Below, one piece after another: positions 55,785 to 64,000 of a stretch of 64,000 nt of DNA. Each line of letters starts with the position of its first letter. Position 1 is the first letter of the stretch. The notes under the pieces were generated by a model, which ran no database searches, had not been told where the DNA came from, and worked only from the letters and a program-made list of their open reading frames with translations. A program made the translations under genes and the position numbers. The stretch comes from CAWVWD01 sp965662365. GTDB taxonomy: Bacteria; Bacteroidota; Bacteroidia; Chitinophagales; Saprospiraceae. The stretch covers positions 3,364 to 67,363 of the forward strand of contig CBFIHR010000014.1 of the NCBI GenBank assembly GCA_965662365.1, given 5' to 3'.

Positions 55785-56858
55785 ATGGATATTTTAAAGA
55801 AATTAGCTGCGATACACGAACAGTATCAATACTTAGAAGAGCAGCTATCGAATCCTGAAATTGTCACGGATATGAAAAAGTTCACCAAGACAAATAAGGA
55901 ATACAAAAAGTTAGAACCGATTGTCAATGCGTATAAGAAGTATGAGGCGATTTTAGCCGGGATCAAAGAAAGTGAGGCAATTTTACAGGAAGAGAAAGAT
56001 CCTGATTTTCGTGAAATGGCTAAAATGGAGTTAGAAGATTTAAAGCCGAAACGAGAAATCTTAGAAGAGGAAATTAAAGTATTATTGATACCAAGAGATC
56101 CTGAAGATGAGAAAGATGTGATTATGGAGATTCGTTCGGGAGCAGGTGGCGATGAAGCCAGTATCTTCGCTGGCGATTTGTATCGCATGTACACTCGTTT
56201 ATTTGATACTTTTAAGTGGAAACACGAAATTATTTCTATTAACGAAGGTACATCGGGAGGTTATAACAAGATTGTTTTTGAAGTAAAAGGCGATGACGTA
56301 TATAGCAACTTAAAGTTCGAATCTGGCGCGCATCGTGTTCAGCGTGTACCTAAAACAGAGTCACAAGGTCGGGTACACACTTCTGCCGCAACAGTTGCGG
56401 TAATGCCGCAATTTGAAATGGAAGATGTCAATATCAGTAAATCAGACTTGAAAATTGATACTTATCGTGCAAGTGGTGCCGGTGGGCAGCACGTCAACAA
56501 AACAGAGTCAGCGATTCGTATTACACACGTTCCTACAGGAATTGTGGCAGAAAGTCAAGAGAGTCGTAATCAGTTACGTAACCGTGAGATTGCATTACAA
56601 CGCTTATACGTAAAAATTCACGACATTGAACGTCAAAAGTACGAATCAGAAGTTTCGAATCGTCGAAAATCACTAATTGGCTCGGGTGATCGTTCGGATA
56701 AGATTAGAACTTACAACTATCCTCAAAATCGAGTAACGGATCATAGAATCGGTTTTACATCACACAATCTTTCGGGAATTATGGATGGCGATGTGATGCC
56801 GATTATCGAGGCTTTACAAGTACATGAAAATGCCGAAAAGTTAAAAGGTGAAGAGTAA
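55785..56858 (+). CDS. prfA: Peptide chain release factor 1
   Basis: A 357-aa class-I release factor that ends translation at UAA and UAG. GGQ is at residues 233-235 (SGAGGQHVNKTESA), the peptidyl-tRNA hydrolysis loop. The stop-codon tripeptide region reads PKT (189-191), the PxT form that marks RF1 rather than the SPF of RF2. Length and N-terminal coiled-coil domain are normal. An efficient hairpin terminator follows. Confidence 0.96.
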   Translation: MDILKKLAAIHEQYQYLEEQLSNPEIVTDMKKFTKTNKEYKKLEPIVNAYKKYEAILAGIKESEAILQEEKDPDFREMAKMELEDLKPKREILEEEIKVLLIPRDPEDEKDVIMEIRSGAGGDEASIFAGDLYRMYTRLFDTFKWKHEIISINEGTSGGYNKIVFEVKGDDVYSNLKFESGAHRVQRVPKTESQGRVHTSAATVAVMPQFEMEDVNISKSDLKIDTYRASGAGGQHVNKTESAIRITHVPTGIVAESQESRNQLRNREIALQRLYVKIHDIERQKYESEVSNRRKSLIGSGDRSDKIRTYNYPQNRVTDHRIGFTSHNLSGIMDGDVMPIIEALQVHENAEKLKGEE

Positions 56859-56883
56859 TACCGCTGAACGGTGAAAAAACCTG

Positions 56884-56925
56884 AAAGCCCTGTCATTCCA
56901 ATATTCGGAATAACGGGGCTTTTTT
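56884..56925 (+). terminator. Terminator of prfA
   Basis: Stem aaagccctgtcattcc/ggaataacggggcttt (56884-56899, 56907-56922), one mismatch and one wobble, followed by TTT. It shares the GTCATTCC core with the hairpin at 63376. Confidence 0.88.
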
Positions 56926-56966
56926 GACGCTGGTGCAAAATAGAAATTTAAGAATGCCCTCCTACT

Positions 56967-58277
56967 CTATTTTTCTGTATCCTCTATGTTACTTTGACTT
57001 TCGTCAAAATCAGTCGTCGTCATTTGTGGCGTTTGCAAAGCATCATCAAAAGGTACTTTTACTCGCTTTACAAATTCTTTCAATGCGAACTGATTGCACC
57101 AATACGCAAAACTGAAACAGGACACAAAAGTGATTATTAAATAAAGCCAATTCAAATTTTCTTGTAATAACAATCGGCTCAATGTCCCTATGTTTATAAC
57201 AGGAATTAAATAAACTGCTAAAGTTGTCCCAAATCCTGCTGTTATTCCAATTAAAATAAATAAACCAACAGATATTTTTAAAGGTTGCAAACGGTTTTGA
57301 GCTTCTTTAAATGTGCCTTGTTTGGTAACTGACCAACTTTTAAAAGTAGCAAATAAAGCTGCTAAAGGCAACAAACTTACTATTATTAATGGTAATAAAT
57401 CCGCTCGTAATCCTGTTTTTATCATAGCTGCATACAAATTTCCAGAAGGCTGATAAGGTCTGAAAATGAGGAGTACAATTCCTAAAAATAATAGGGCGTG
57501 TAAAATACTAAAAAAAGCAACGGCTAAGGTTTTACCTAACAAAACTTTTTGAGGTTCATCGGTGATTATTGACGAAAGTCTATCGGTTGTGAATAACGCC
57601 AAAGCAGGATAAATACCGCCTAACCAGGCAAAATAGAAAAATAACAATATAAAAACACCACCAATTTCATTGAAAACAGTCGCATTATCTTCACTATCAT
57701 CTGAGTTGTTTTCTGTCGTATCTTTGAATTCATAGGCGTTTATTTCGCTGATATTTACAGGGTCTATATAACTGGCATCAAAACCGGAATTTGCCAATCG
57801 TTGATTCAAAATTCGTCTTTCGTACCAGTCGATATTGTTTTTAATGCCCTCTTTGAGTGCGTCGTCATAGCCATTATGATACACGAGTACTTCTCCAGAA
57901 TTTCCAGTCTTGATGGCATCATCAAAAAACTCGTCAATCACAATCGCCAAATCCAAATCACCGTTGTTCATCATTTCTTGAACGGTATCTACGTTATCAA
58001 TCATTTGGTATTTGACGGTTTCAATGACTTGTAATTGTCGCACTAAACTATCGCCATTATTATTCGTAACAATGCCGACCGTAGATTTTTGGCTTTCAGA
58101 TGCTCCTCCGCCATCTTCATTTTCACTAAAGTTAGAGGTGCCGCCAGCTGTATTTAGCGAAAGCGAAACTAATAACAATAACCCCGAAAATAATAACAAG
58201 GGCAAGTACATTCGAACCCAAAGTGTCCGCTTATCTTGCCATACTTCACTTAATGCTACTTTGAAATAAGTTATCAT
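56967..58277 (-). CDS. ABC-2-type membrane permease (NatB-like)
   Basis: A 436-aa membrane protein. The first helix is at about residues 22-42, then a 165-residue extracytoplasmic domain, then five more helices (about 205-225, 245-275, 290-315, 340-365, 370-395). This layout matches ABC exporter permeases of the NatB/ABC2_membrane_3 kind. The start segment YFKVALSEVWQDKRTLWVRMYLPLLLFSG is the family hallmark. No ATPase gene is adjacent on this strand in the window, so its motor must be encoded elsewhere. A hairpin element lies 25 nt before the ATG. Confidence 0.8.
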   Translation of the reverse strand: MITYFKVALSEVWQDKRTLWVRMYLPLLLFSGLLLLVSLSLNTAGGTSNFSENEDGGGASESQKSTVGIVTNNNGDSLVRQLQVIETVKYQMIDNVDTVQEMMNNGDLDLAIVIDEFFDDAIKTGNSGEVLVYHNGYDDALKEGIKNNIDWYERRILNQRLANSGFDASYIDPVNISEINAYEFKDTTENNSDDSEDNATVFNEIGGVFILLFFYFAWLGGIYPALALFTTDRLSSIITDEPQKVLLGKTLAVAFFSILHALLFLGIVLLIFRPYQPSGNLYAAMIKTGLRADLLPLIIVSLLPLAALFATFKSWSVTKQGTFKEAQNRLQPLKISVGLFILIGITAGFGTTLAVYLIPVINIGTLSRLLLQENLNWLYLIITFVSCFSFAYWCNQFALKEFVKRVKVPFDDALQTPQMTTTDFDESQSNIEDTEK

Positions 58278-58302
58278 GTTTTAATGATTCGTATTTTATC
58301 TG

Positions 58303-58318
58303 TCCCGAAACTTCGGGA
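58303..58318 (-). repeat. Hairpin element before the NatB-like permease gene
   Basis: Perfect TCCCGA-N4-TCGGGA stem, followed on the minus strand by acagataaa, 25 nt before the ATG. It is the best-conserved copy of the family. Confidence 0.7.
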
Positions 58319-58458
58319 GTGATTATTGCACTACTGTAATGCCAATCTAAATTTATTCCTTGAAACTTCGTAAAGATAATAGTCAATTTTGAAATTGCTG
58401 CTATCTTCGTGAAATGATTAGATTAATCGTTGATGGACTAATCCTAATTACTAATTAT

Positions 58459-58474
58459 TCCCGAAGTTTTGGGA
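58459..58474 (+). repeat. Hairpin element before radA
   Basis: TCCCGA-agtt-TTGGGA with one G-T pair, followed by cagggaac, 24 nt before the radA ATG, in the sense orientation. Confidence 0.65.
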
Positions 58475-58498
58475 CAGGGAACATACGAATTACTAACA

Positions 58499-59881
58499 AT
58501 GGCAAAAATCAAAAAAATATACGCTTGTACGAATTGTGGCAATACTTCTGCAAAATGGGAAGGTAAATGTCCTGCATGTGGCGAATGGAATACTTACACA
58601 GAAGAAATTGTATCAAAAACACCGGATACGAATGAGGAAAAAAAGAAGGTTTGGCGAGAAGGAAAAGGTAAAAACCAGGCTCCAAAACCTACGCCTTTAC
58701 AAAAAATCACAACTGGAACGACACAACGTTATCCAACTTATGACGGTGAGTTGAATCGAGTATTGGGTGGCGGAATTGTGAGCGGCTCATTGGTTTTGAT
58801 TGGTGGACAACCCGGAATTGGTAAATCGACTTTGATGCTTCAAATTGCCTTATCCTTAGATTTAAAGGTCTTATACATCTCGGGAGAAGAAAGCGAGGAA
58901 CAAATCAAAATGCGGGCGGATAGAATTGGTATCAAAAACCAAAATTGCTATATTTTGACAGAAACAAATGTCAGCAAGATTCTTAAACATGCCCAAAACT
59001 TAGAACCTCAATTGATGGTTTTGGATTCTATTCAGACGGTTTCTTCGCCTTATATCGAATCTGCCCCTGGAAGCATTTCGCAAGTTAGAGAATGTGCGGG
59101 CGAAATGCAGCGTTTTGCGAAAGAAACGAATATTCCGATTTTTATGATTGGTCATATTACAAAAAGTGGTTCGATTGCTGGACCAAAATTATTGGAACAT
59201 ATTGTTGATGCAGTTTTACAGTTTGAAGGTGACCAACATTATACCTATCGAATCTTACGAACGATTAAAAATCGTTTCGGTTCTACAGCAGAAATGGGTA
59301 TTTATGAAATGCTAAGTAACGGTTTGCGAGAAGTGTCGAATCCATCAGAATTATTAATTTCACAAAAAGAAGATGATCTTAGCGGAAGTGCAATTTCGGC
59401 AACAATCGAGGGCTTACGCCCAATGTTGATCGAAGCACAAGCCTTGGTTAGTACTGCCGTTTACGGAAATCCACAGCGTTCGGCTACTGGTTTCGATATG
59501 CGACGATTGAGTATGTTATTAGCCGTCTTAGAAAAACGTTGTAATTTACCATTAGCGCAATTTGATGTTTTTCTAAATATTGCTGGCGGCATCAAAGTTG
59601 ATGATCCTGCAATTGATTTGGCAATTGTGGCGGCTTTGATTTCGTCCTTAGAAGATGTTGGCATTCCGAACGATGTTTGCTTTGCGGGTGAAGTCGGTTT
59701 GTCGGGCGAAGTCCGTGCCGTAAATCGTATTGATCAACGGATTCAAGAAGCAGATAAATTAGGTTTTAAAACGATTTTCATCTCAAAATACAATACGAAA
59801 GGTTTAGATCCTAAACGCTACAAAATTCACATTTATACCATTGGAAAAGTTGAGGAATTGTTAGACGCTTTGTTTAAATAA
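58499..59881 (+). CDS. radA: RadA, DNA repair/branch-migration ATPase
   Basis: A 460-aa protein that helps process recombination intermediates. The N-terminal C4 zinc finger is CTNCGNTSAKWEGKCPACG, Walker A is GGQPGIGKST (about residues 105-114), the RadA-specific motif is KNRFGS, and the C-terminal Lon-protease-like domain lacks the catalytic Ser/Lys pair (AGEVGLSGEVRAV). The ATG at 58499 is chosen: the track start 30 nt upstream adds residues not seen in the family and overlaps the hairpin element. It is divergent from the permease. Confidence 0.96.
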   Translation: MAKIKKIYACTNCGNTSAKWEGKCPACGEWNTYTEEIVSKTPDTNEEKKKVWREGKGKNQAPKPTPLQKITTGTTQRYPTYDGELNRVLGGGIVSGSLVLIGGQPGIGKSTLMLQIALSLDLKVLYISGEESEEQIKMRADRIGIKNQNCYILTETNVSKILKHAQNLEPQLMVLDSIQTVSSPYIESAPGSISQVRECAGEMQRFAKETNIPIFMIGHITKSGSIAGPKLLEHIVDAVLQFEGDQHYTYRILRTIKNRFGSTAEMGIYEMLSNGLREVSNPSELLISQKEDDLSGSAISATIEGLRPMLIEAQALVSTAVYGNPQRSATGFDMRRLSMLLAVLEKRCNLPLAQFDVFLNIAGGIKVDDPAIDLAIVAALISSLEDVGIPNDVCFAGEVGLSGEVRAVNRIDQRIQEADKLGFKTIFISKYNTKGLDPKRYKIHIYTIGKVEELLDALFK

Positions 59882-59910
59882 TTCGAGGTGTGGATTTTAC
59901 AGCAATGATA

Positions 59911-59954
59911 GTCTTTAGCTGCTATAAATTATTAAAAAAATGGCAGCTAAAGAC
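59911..59954. terminator. Bidirectional hairpin after radA
   Basis: Perfect 12-bp stem gtctttagctgc/gcagctaaagac (59911-59922, 59943-59954) with a 20-nt AT-rich loop, between two convergent genes. Confidence 0.7.
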
Positions 59955-59968
59955 AACCGTTACCGTAA

Positions 59969-61057
59969 TTACGCATTCAAAATCATATCCAAGTCCACAT
60001 GTTCAGAAATTAACTCCTCTGCACGATGAATTTTCCATGGTGTGCGAGGATTAATCTTAACTTCAATTTTAGAAATTTTCATCACAGCACCATACGTATC
60101 CATGTGTGTATGAATAACGGGAATCTCATTTTCATCAATATAGTTTTGTGACTCGGCATCTATGAATTTATGATTCGTTAGGATAATTCCTGAAAGGGTA
60201 GATTTCTCAAAGTTATTTTTTTTCTCGAATTCTTTAATTTTTTTAAGGGCTTTTGGCAATTTTCGAGAGCTTATAATCAACATCAAATGATCATAATTCG
60301 TAAACTCCTCCAACTCCATTAGTGACGAATCAATCGTATTCGCAACTTGATTATTCAGTTTATGCTTATTGAACATTACCTCACCATCAACCGCACGTTT
60401 TACGGTATGTAGTAGCGGATAAGCCATCGTCTTATCATAAGGAATCACGCCGAGAAGTCGTAAATTATGTTTATCCAAATACATTTTGACATATTTATGT
60501 ACCTTCTCCAGTTTTTCGGGTAAGACTTTATTAATGATAATTCCAATAATCGGAATGTTTTTAGCCCGAAATAACGCCAAGCACATATTAATTTTATCAA
60601 TAGTATTTCCGATTCCGCCTTCAACGACCAAAATGACCTGGCTACCGATCAATTCTGCAACGTCAGCATTCGACAAATCACAAACACTACCAACTCCCGG
60701 ATGCCCTGTTCCTTCATAGACGACCATTTCGTAATTATCCTCTAATACGTTAATAGCATCTTGAATCCTTTTCGGATAATTGTGTTTTTCGGGATTTTTC
60801 AAGTAGGCAGCTGTTGCCCCTCGTCCCAAAATCACAGGACTATGAACCTCTGACACCAATTTGAAATCCATCACACCGGAAAATAATAAAGCATCTTTAT
60901 CTACTCGCAAATCGCCTAAATCTATAAATTGTTGACCGACCGGTTTACAATAACCGACATTAATGCCTCGCTTTCGCAAAGCATGCACCAAACCCAATGT
61001 CGAGGTTGTTTTTCCAACATGCTGACTGGTAGCTGCTACGTATATTTTATTAATCAT
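59969..61057 (-). CDS. BioD-like P-loop protein with DRTGG-type domain
   Basis: A 362-aa cytosolic protein. Residues 1-215 form a dethiobiotin-synthase-like P-loop domain with Walker A AATSQHVGKTTS (9-20), a Thr replacing one Gly, and the switch VVYEGTGHPGVGSVCD. Residues about 225-345 match the DRTGG-type middle domain found in some phosphotransacetylases, but the acetyltransferase domain itself is absent. The stand-alone form is known in several phyla with unclear function, perhaps acyl-phosphate or cofactor sensing. The J-domain gene lies 76 nt upstream on the same strand and may be co-transcribed. Confidence 0.82.
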   Translation of the reverse strand: MINKIYVAATSQHVGKTTSTLGLVHALRKRGINVGYCKPVGQQFIDLGDLRVDKDALLFSGVMDFKLVSEVHSPVILGRGATAAYLKNPEKHNYPKRIQDAINVLEDNYEMVVYEGTGHPGVGSVCDLSNADVAELIGSQVILVVEGGIGNTIDKINMCLALFRAKNIPIIGIIINKVLPEKLEKVHKYVKMYLDKHNLRLLGVIPYDKTMAYPLLHTVKRAVDGEVMFNKHKLNNQVANTIDSSLMELEEFTNYDHLMLIISSRKLPKALKKIKEFEKKNNFEKSTLSGIILTNHKFIDAESQNYIDENEIPVIHTHMDTYGAVMKISKIEVKINPRTPWKIHRAEELISEHVDLDMILNA

Positions 61058-61133
61058 TAGTGTTCTTTTTATTAGTCACATAAAAATAAGAAATGGCAAG
61101 AGTACTACGAAAAGCAAAACAGATATTTTACTT

Positions 61134-61772
61134 TCAGGCAGCCAATTGTAAAAACGCCTTTCGGCGAATAGCCATCAACATTGCATTATATTCTACGGGA
61201 ATTTTTTTACCTGCAATAATAAGTGATTTTGCTCGTCCTTCAATAGATTGAAAAAACCAAGTTACGATATTTTCAACAGAATCATTGACCCCAAACGTAA
61301 GGAATAATTTAATCGTTTCGACGTAGCCGATTTGATGCCCTCGATGTTCGCCCTCCATAATTAGAAAGGCAGACGAGTCCGGAATTTTGAAGCTATCGCC
61401 AAAAGTCAACCAGCGATAATACGTTCCAAACATATCATATTTTAGTTCTTTATCATTTGTAATGATTTCAATACGCAGTTGATCAAAAGCAAAAATCGCA
61501 TCATCACGGCGTATTTTATCCTCTAAGGATAGCGTTACTTTTCCATCAAAATATTGGTCTATTTTTTCTGTCAAAGACTGAATTTGTTGGAATCGTTCCG
61601 TTGCCATTTCCATAACAGTTTCATCGTCAAAGTGTTGAAACTTATCAGGATGATATTTTGCCATTAGTTGCTTTCGCTCTTTTTTGAAAACTTCCGGTGT
61701 TAAATCATCGAGTACAACACCAAAATATTTTTCAATCAATTTTTTCTCTTCGTTGTTAAATGCGCTTGCCAT
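61134..61772 (-). CDS. J-domain protein (DnaJ-like), 212 aa
   Basis: The N-terminal 75 residues are a J-domain: HPD at 41-43 (AKYHPDKFQ), preceded by the helix LTPEVFKKERKQLM. The remaining 135 residues form a mixed domain I cannot name; it ends NAMLMAIRRKAFLQLAA. J-domains hand clients to Hsp70, so this is probably a specialised DnaK co-chaperone. It shares strand and a 76-nt spacing with the BioD-like gene. Confidence 0.8.
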   Translation of the reverse strand: MASAFNNEEKKLIEKYFGVVLDDLTPEVFKKERKQLMAKYHPDKFQHFDDETVMEMATERFQQIQSLTEKIDQYFDGKVTLSLEDKIRRDDAIFAFDQLRIEIITNDKELKYDMFGTYYRWLTFGDSFKIPDSSAFLIMEGEHRGHQIGYVETIKLFLTFGVNDSVENIVTWFFQSIEGRAKSLIIAGKKIPVEYNAMLMAIRRKAFLQLAA

Positions 61773-61955
61773 TTGTTTTTAAGTATGAAGTTTGAGGTAT
61801 AAAGTAGGTGGTATTTTCTTAACACAAACACAATATAAGGATTAGTCGTTATAAAATAGTCATTTTACTTATGTTAAAAATATAACAATGAGTTAAATAA
61901 TCGTTTTGATATAAATAATTCAGCTATTACAAATTTTATAATATATAGTAACATG

Positions 61956-61963
61956 TATATTTG
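61956..61963 (+). promoter_or_regulatory. -7 box before the aspartate kinase gene
   Basis: TATATTTG, exact TAnnTTTG, about 90 nt before the ATG. The leader transcribed from it contains the hairpin element at 62023-62038. Confidence 0.5.
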
Positions 61964-62022
61964 CGGAAATTTTTTCACAAGGTGAATGATTGATCATCTA
62001 TGGTCTGTCGTCTGCCGTTTGC

Positions 62023-62038
62023 TCCCGAGATTTCGGGA
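62023..62038 (+). repeat. Hairpin element in the aspartate kinase leader
   Basis: Perfect TCCCGA-gatt-TCGGGA stem followed by taaactgtt, only 14 nt before the start codon, in sense orientation. It could influence ribosome access. Confidence 0.7.
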
Positions 62039-62052
62039 TAAACTGTTCTTAA

Positions 62053-63336
62053 ATGAAAGTATTCAAATTTGGTGGTGCGTCTGTAAAAAATGCAGATGCG
62101 ATTCGTAATGTCACCAACATACTAAAAAGTTATCAATCTGAAGAATTAGTCATTGTGATTTCTGCATTTGGAAAAATGACGAATGCTTTAGAAAATGTTA
62201 TCAATGCTTATTTTCATCAGCAAGCTGATTTACCCGAAAAGTTAGCTTTTGTAAAAAACTATCACCTTTCGGTAATGAAGGATTTGTTTGAGGACAATCA
62301 TGCTGTTTTTACGAAAGTAGAAAAATGGTTTGTTGAAATGAATGCTTATGTTCAGCAGCCTGTTACCGAGCCTTATGATTGTGTTTATGATCAATTGGTT
62401 TCTCGTGGCGAATTATTATCTACTACCATTGTGCAGCAGTATTTAGTAGATAATGGTTTGGCTTCTAATTGGGTTGACGCCCGTCAATTGATTCGCACAG
62501 ACGATACATATCGTGAGGGTAAAGTTGACTGGGACGTTACACCTCAACAATTTAAGAGCGTTATCACACCTTTGTTATCAAAGGGGTTTGTGGTGACACA
62601 AGGTTTTATCGGAAGCAACGAAGCTGGAAAAACCGTGACTTTAGGTCGGGAAGGTTCGGATTATACGGCGGCGATTGCTGCTTATTGCTTAGATGCAGAA
62701 GATATGACTGTTTGGAAAGATGTACCGGGTATTCTGACAGCTGATCCACGATTATTCAAAAATGTTACAAAACTCGACCGCTTATCTTTCCGTGAAGCGA
62801 TTGAAATGACCTATTATGGTGCAAAAGTGATTCACCCAAAAACTATCAAACCTTTACAAAATAAAAGTATTCCGCTCATGGTAAAATCATTTATCAATCC
62901 TGCTGGCGAAGGCACAATGATTTCTGAAAATTTACAGTCTGCGTATCCGCCTGTTGTTGTTGTTGAAAAGAATCAAGCCTTGATTCAAGTGGCTCGTAAG
63001 GATTTCTCTTTTGTAGATGAAGAAAGTTTGAGTAAATTATTTCACTTATTCGCTCAGCATCGAATCAAAGTTAATATGATGCAAAATACCGCAATTGGCT
63101 TTTCGATTTGTATTAATAATGTACCAGAACGGGTTTCTGGTCTAATGAATGATTTGAAAAAACGCTATAAAGTTTTCAAAGATGATAATAATGTTGAACT
63201 AATCACGGTTCGTCATTATCACGAGAATATTTTAGAGCAACTGAAACACGGAAAAATGTTATTGTTAGAAGAGCGTTTACCAGCTACTTCTAAAATGGTA
63301 TTAAAGAATATTCCTGTAATGGAAAGAATCGGTTAG
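62053..63336 (+). CDS. lysC: Aspartate kinase
   Basis: A 427-aa monofunctional enzyme that phosphorylates aspartate, the first step to lysine, threonine and methionine. The N-terminal substrate loop is KFGGASVKNADAI; the nucleotide-binding segment is GREGSDYTAA (about residues 195-205). A C-terminal region (about 310-427) holds one ACT-type regulatory fold, shorter than the two-ACT forms. Allosteric control by lysine or threonine is expected but the effector cannot be read. ATG 62053. Confidence 0.93.
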   Translation: MKVFKFGGASVKNADAIRNVTNILKSYQSEELVIVISAFGKMTNALENVINAYFHQQADLPEKLAFVKNYHLSVMKDLFEDNHAVFTKVEKWFVEMNAYVQQPVTEPYDCVYDQLVSRGELLSTTIVQQYLVDNGLASNWVDARQLIRTDDTYREGKVDWDVTPQQFKSVITPLLSKGFVVTQGFIGSNEAGKTVTLGREGSDYTAAIAAYCLDAEDMTVWKDVPGILTADPRLFKNVTKLDRLSFREAIEMTYYGAKVIHPKTIKPLQNKSIPLMVKSFINPAGEGTMISENLQSAYPPVVVVEKNQALIQVARKDFSFVDEESLSKLFHLFAQHRIKVNMMQNTAIGFSICINNVPERVSGLMNDLKKRYKVFKDDNNVELITVRHYHENILEQLKHGKMLLLEERLPATSKMVLKNIPVMERIG

Positions 63337-63375
63337 TTCTGCGTTTATTTTACAATGAAAACAACTAAAAATAAT

Positions 63376-63412
63376 TTCGTCATTCCGACCTACGTTGGAA
63401 TGACGAATATTT
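63376..63412. terminator. Terminator/hairpin after lysC
   Basis: Perfect 11-bp stem ttcgtcattcc/ggaatgacgaa (63376-63386, 63397-63407) followed by TATTTTT, between convergent genes. The CGTCATTCC core resembles the prfA hairpin. Confidence 0.8.
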
Positions 63413-63441
63413 TTAAAGCACAAAAGTCAAAGTGTGAAAAC

Positions 63442-63984
63442 CTATTTAAACTCAATATAATCAATCTCTAATTCAAAATCTCCAGCTTTCTTATCGTATA
63501 AAATAATTCCGTAACGAATGATTTTCGATAAAATGTCTTTTGAAACGGTTCCGCCAGTAGCTTCTCCCATTCGATGCGTTTCAAAATCCGCTAATTTCAT
63601 TTCGAGTGTCTGCCATTCATCAGGGCTTGGCGTAAAAAAGTATTTGTAATTTGGCAAATAAAAAACCTGTTCGTTTTGCATCGTTACGGCAAACTTACGA
63701 GCAGTGCCTCTGAATCGCATCGTCATTGTTTTGTATCTCGAAAAATCGTACTTTCCCCAAGGTGCTCGCATAGACGCAAATCCGCCATTATTTTCTAAAG
63801 AAACTTTACCTTTAAAAATCAAGCTGTTGTCTTCAAACGAAATCGTACTTTGCGAACGTCCGCCCATGACACCATCATTCACGACTTGCCAATTTTTGCC
63901 CTCTTTTTTCTTACCAAAATCAATTTTTTCCGATTTATTATTTGTCAACAAAACCGCTAAAAACACCATTAACATTATTTTCAT
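63442..63984 (-). CDS. CIA30-family protein
   Basis: A 180-aa protein with a short hydrophobic start (MKIMLMVFLAVLLT). The CIA30/NDUFAF1-type domain is a beta-sandwich seen in segments WQVVNDGVMGGRSQSTISFEDNSLIFKG, GGFASMRAPWGKYDFSRYKTM, and FELEIDYIEFK at the end. In eukaryotes the family assists complex I assembly; bacterial members probably bind carbohydrate or assist redox proteins, not determined here. The ATG lies 17 nt from the window end, so the promoter is outside. Confidence 0.82.
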   Translation of the reverse strand: MKIMLMVFLAVLLTNNKSEKIDFGKKKEGKNWQVVNDGVMGGRSQSTISFEDNSLIFKGKVSLENNGGFASMRAPWGKYDFSRYKTMTMRFRGTARKFAVTMQNEQVFYLPNYKYFFTPSPDEWQTLEMKLADFETHRMGEATGGTVSKDILSKIIRYGIILYDKKAGDFELEIDYIEFK

Positions 63985-64000
63985 TTTCTATGGAATATTT

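Noticed and set aside
1..64000. tRNA, rRNA or riboswitch
   Set aside because: No cloverleaf, rRNA core or known aptamer pattern recognised in the intergenic spacers.

Overview
The window is about 64 kb of low-GC DNA from the chromosome of a Bacteroidota bacterium. The evidence is: a hybrid two-component sensor/AraC regulator of the polysaccharide-utilisation type, a SusE/F-like lipoprotein, GH97 and GH99-like lipoprotein glycosidases, a probable type IX secretion sorting domain, the RDD/SpoIIM/DUF4129/DUF4350/MoxR/DUF58 gene neighbourhood, a gyrA-TPR pair, and TAnnTTTG-type promoter boxes in front of many genes. A cytochrome-oxidase subunit III-like gene and a sulfide oxidation module suggest aerobic or facultative respiration. 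I cannot place it below phylum; no rRNA or tRNA gene was seen.

Layout. 0-5 kb: end of a SNF2 helicase, a secreted nuclease, a VOC protein, leucyl aminopeptidase. 5-13.5 kb: the MoxR/DUF58 membrane-stress type cluster, with two small unrelated genes lodged between moxR and the DUF58 gene. 13.6-16.9 kb: a sulfide/persulfide module (ArsR regulator, persulfide dioxygenase-rhodanese fusion, sulfide:quinone oxidoreductase). 17-22 kb: a 21-bp tandem array, nadE, feoAB. 22-28.4 kb: ABC transporter, zinc-ribbon pair, oxidase subunit III, LptF/G permease, PAP2 phosphatase. 28.4-32.7 kb: two uncharacterised proteins (1106 and 287 aa). 33-45.8 kb: a carbohydrate locus (GH99-like, SusE-like, GH97, a 1218-aa multidomain secreted SGNH protein, HTCS regulator) without susC/susD. 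45.9-50.4 kb: a frameshifted small membrane gene, a 499-aa uncharacterised protein that may belong with the 1106/287-aa pair, and two exported proteins. 50.7-64 kb: housekeeping genes (gyrA, TPR protein, prfA, radA, aspartate kinase) with an ABC permease, a BioD-like P-loop protein, a J-domain protein and a CIA30 protein.

The points most worth following up are: (i) a six-copy hairpin element (TCCCGA-N4-TCGGGA), five copies of which lie 14-49 nt before a start codon in the sense orientation; (ii) the three collinear uncharacterised genes at 28.4-32.7 and 46.5-48.0 kb, interrupted by the carbohydrate locus; (iii) the 21-bp array; (iv) the sulfide module, whose ArsR regulator has only a C-terminal CX3C pair; (v) the SusCD-less glycan locus with a large multidomain SGNH protein. 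All functional statements rest on motif recognition by eye; no database search was run.
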